This document shows positions 14,015 to 15,346 of a stretch of 15,346 bases of DNA, piece after piece (within the stretch, counting starts at the first letter, position 1; every line of letters begins with the position of its first letter). The notes under the pieces are model-generated. The model saw nothing but the letters and a program-made list of their open reading frames with translations. It did no database searches and was not told the DNA's origin. The DNA is from Bacteroidota bacterium. Lineage in GTDB: Bacteria > Bacteroidota > Bacteroidia > Flavobacteriales > Weeksellaceae. The stretch is taken from NCBI GenBank assembly GCA_023419095.1, contig JAEZYN010000088.1:1-15346 (forward strand). The letters run 5' to 3'. The translations under genes were made by a program, and so were the position numbers.

Positions 14015-15307
14015 ATGGCATCAAAGAAAATTTTGGTCATCACTTATTATTGGCCGCCCGCGGGTGGACCGGGTGTGCAGCGGTGGCTCAAATTTGTTAA
14101 ATATCTGCCCGATTTCGGCTGGAAACCCACTGTCTTCATTCCCGAAAATCCAAGTTACCCGATTATTGATGAGACGCTGAAAAACGAAGTATCTCAGGAT
14201 CTTGACATCATTAAAAATAAAATTTGGGAACCCTATCAAATCGCCGAGTTTTTCGGTAAAGAGAACAAAAAGTTTAAAGCCGGACAGTTTGATGTCGGCG
14301 CAAACCAAAGCTGGAAATCGAAACTTTCAGTTTGGGTCCGCGGCAACTTTTTCATACCGGATGCACGCGTTTTTTGGGTGAAACCTTCGGTTAAATTTTT
14401 AAAAAAGTACCTGTCCGAAAATCATTTTGATGCGGTTGTGACGACGGGTCCGCCACATTCAGTTCATCTGATCGGGCTGAAAATTAAACAGGAATTCCCG
14501 AAACTGAAATGGATCGCAGACTTCCGTGATCCTTGGACCGAGATTTCGTACTTTAAACATTTGAAACTGACAAAAACTGCCGATGCAAAACACAGAAATC
14601 TCGAAAAGCAGGTTTTCCAAAATGCGGACGTTACGCTCGCCACAAGTTTCGCAGACGCTGATAATTTCCGAAAAAAGGGTGCCAATTCATTTTGTGTAAC
14701 GAACGGATTTGATGAAGTAGAGGTCGAAACCCGCGAAAAGAGTGAGAAGTTTACGCTTAGCTATGTCGGTGTTTTGGAGCAGCTGCGTAATCCGGAAGTC
14801 CTGTGGAAAGTTTTGAATGAAATTCTCGCAGAAAATGCAGAATTCTTAAATGATTTTGAATTAAAATCTGTAGGACGTATCGATGAGAGGATCCTCGAAA
14901 AAATTAACCGTTCTCCGCTCAGAAAGTCGTTGCGCAATTTGGGCTACCTGCCGCACGCTGAGGCGAACCGTGAAATGCGGAATTCAGATTTGCTTCTGAT
15001 TACGAATTTTCCGGATGAAACTTCAAAAGGCATCATTCCGGGAAAGATATTCGAATACCTTGCGAGCGGAAACCAAATCCTGTCATTCGGACCGAAAGAC
15101 AGCGATGTGAAAAAAATCCTGGATGAAACCGGTGCCGGCCGCCATTTTAATTACGACGACATCGATGGGTTGAAAACATTCATCCTTCAGCAATATCACT
15201 TATGGAAATCGGCAGATGCGCAACCCGAAACACAGAATATCGAACGCTTCTCACGCAGAAACCTCACCAAAAGACTGGCTGAAATTCTGGACACTGACAC
15301 TGCGTGA
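14015..15307 (+). CDS. GT4-family glycosyltransferase (GT-B fold)
   Basis: A 430-residue soluble or membrane-associated glycosyltransferase with two Rossmann-like halves. The N-terminal half shows KKILVITYYWPPAGGPGVQR (4-23, the acceptor-side glycine loop), TTGPPHSVH (143-151) and IADFRDPWTE (167-176). TNGFDEVE at 229-236 marks the start of the donor-binding half, with LSYVGVLEQLRNPEVL (249-263) and the nucleotide-sugar signature IIPGKIFEYLASG (340-352), where E348 would contact the donor ribose. It should transfer a sugar from a nucleotide donor. Donor and acceptor are not predictable. It lies 40 bases downstream of YfhO on the same strand, so a shared transcript and shared surface-glycan role are likely. 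Its coding region is complete, ending 39 bases before the window edge. Confidence 0.9.
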   Translation: MASKKILVITYYWPPAGGPGVQRWLKFVKYLPDFGWKPTVFIPENPSYPIIDETLKNEVSQDLDIIKNKIWEPYQIAEFFGKENKKFKAGQFDVGANQSWKSKLSVWVRGNFFIPDARVFWVKPSVKFLKKYLSENHFDAVVTTGPPHSVHLIGLKIKQEFPKLKWIADFRDPWTEISYFKHLKLTKTADAKHRNLEKQVFQNADVTLATSFADADNFRKKGANSFCVTNGFDEVEVETREKSEKFTLSYVGVLEQLRNPEVLWKVLNEILAENAEFLNDFELKSVGRIDERILEKINRSPLRKSLRNLGYLPHAEANREMRNSDLLLITNFPDETSKGIIPGKIFEYLASGNQILSFGPKDSDVKKILDETGAGRHFNYDDIDGLKTFILQQYHLWKSADAQPETQNIERFSRRNLTKRLAEILDTDTA

Positions 15308-15346
15308 GGGCGAAGACGGAAATCCTTTTACCGGTCGCGGCGGCGA
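15308..15346. repeat. Possible start of a second intergenic repeat copy, cut by the window edge
   Basis: Right after the stop codon the sequence turns GC-rich and reads GACGGAAATCCTTTTACCGG then a GCGG-rich stretch. It loosely parallels GACCGAACCATTTG and the GCCCGCGGC core of the palindrome at 1314-1421, and its position after a stop codon is the same. Only 39 bases are available, so the second arm cannot be seen. Confidence 0.3.

Noticed and set aside
1..15346. Defence system, prophage, integron, CRISPR array or insertion sequence
   Set aside because: I looked for integrase or transposase motifs, spaced direct repeats, toxin-antitoxin-sized gene pairs and tRNA-like attachment sites and saw none. 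All genes fit core or common flavobacterial families.

Overview
The window looks like a core chromosomal segment of a Bacteroidota bacterium, most likely Flavobacteriia of the Chryseobacterium/Kaistella (Weeksellaceae) type. Supporting signs are a secreted protein with a C-terminal type IX secretion (T9SS) sorting domain, the families START-like, YqgE, DUF6263, DUF4834 and YfhO in flavobacterial-type arrangements, AT-rich intergenic DNA with repeated TAnnTTTG promoter boxes, and no Shine-Dalgarno sequences before the starts. I see no phage, transposase, CRISPR, tRNA, rRNA or defence genes. All fourteen genes appear intact.

Left part (1-4380): a class III aminotransferase (102-1283) is followed by a GC-rich nested palindrome that looks like a dispersed intergenic repeat (1314-1421). 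Next come a START-like protein (1510-1896), a class IV aminotransferase-fold protein that seems to have lost its PLP-binding residues (1963-2769), a convergent YqgE/AlgH gene (2766-3314, minus), a divergent pdxH (3375-4019), a strong bidirectional terminator, and a convergent HU gene (4089-4379, minus).

Middle part (4380-9335): a 325-bp AT-rich gap carries the HU promoter and a probable panD promoter box. panD (4705-5055) and a lysylphosphatidylglycerol synthase-type membrane protein (5076-6104) follow as a likely two-gene unit. A T9SS cargo protein (6249-7259) and a minus-strand M3 metallopeptidase (7317-9335) then meet at a bidirectional terminator.

Right part (9336-15346): a small CopD-like membrane protein (9470-9919), a DUF6263 lipoprotein (10059-11111), a DUF4834 small membrane protein (11152-11367), a large YfhO-family membrane protein (11422-13974) and a GT4 glycosyltransferase (14015-15307) all lie on the plus strand. 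The last two suggest cell-surface glycan synthesis. The final 39 bases may begin another copy of the intergenic repeat.

I found no clearly novel multi-gene system. The most interesting points are the apparent PLP pseudoenzyme beside the PLP biosynthesis gene pdxH, the nested palindromic repeat, and two terminator-like hairpins placed 13-14 bases in front of a start codon.
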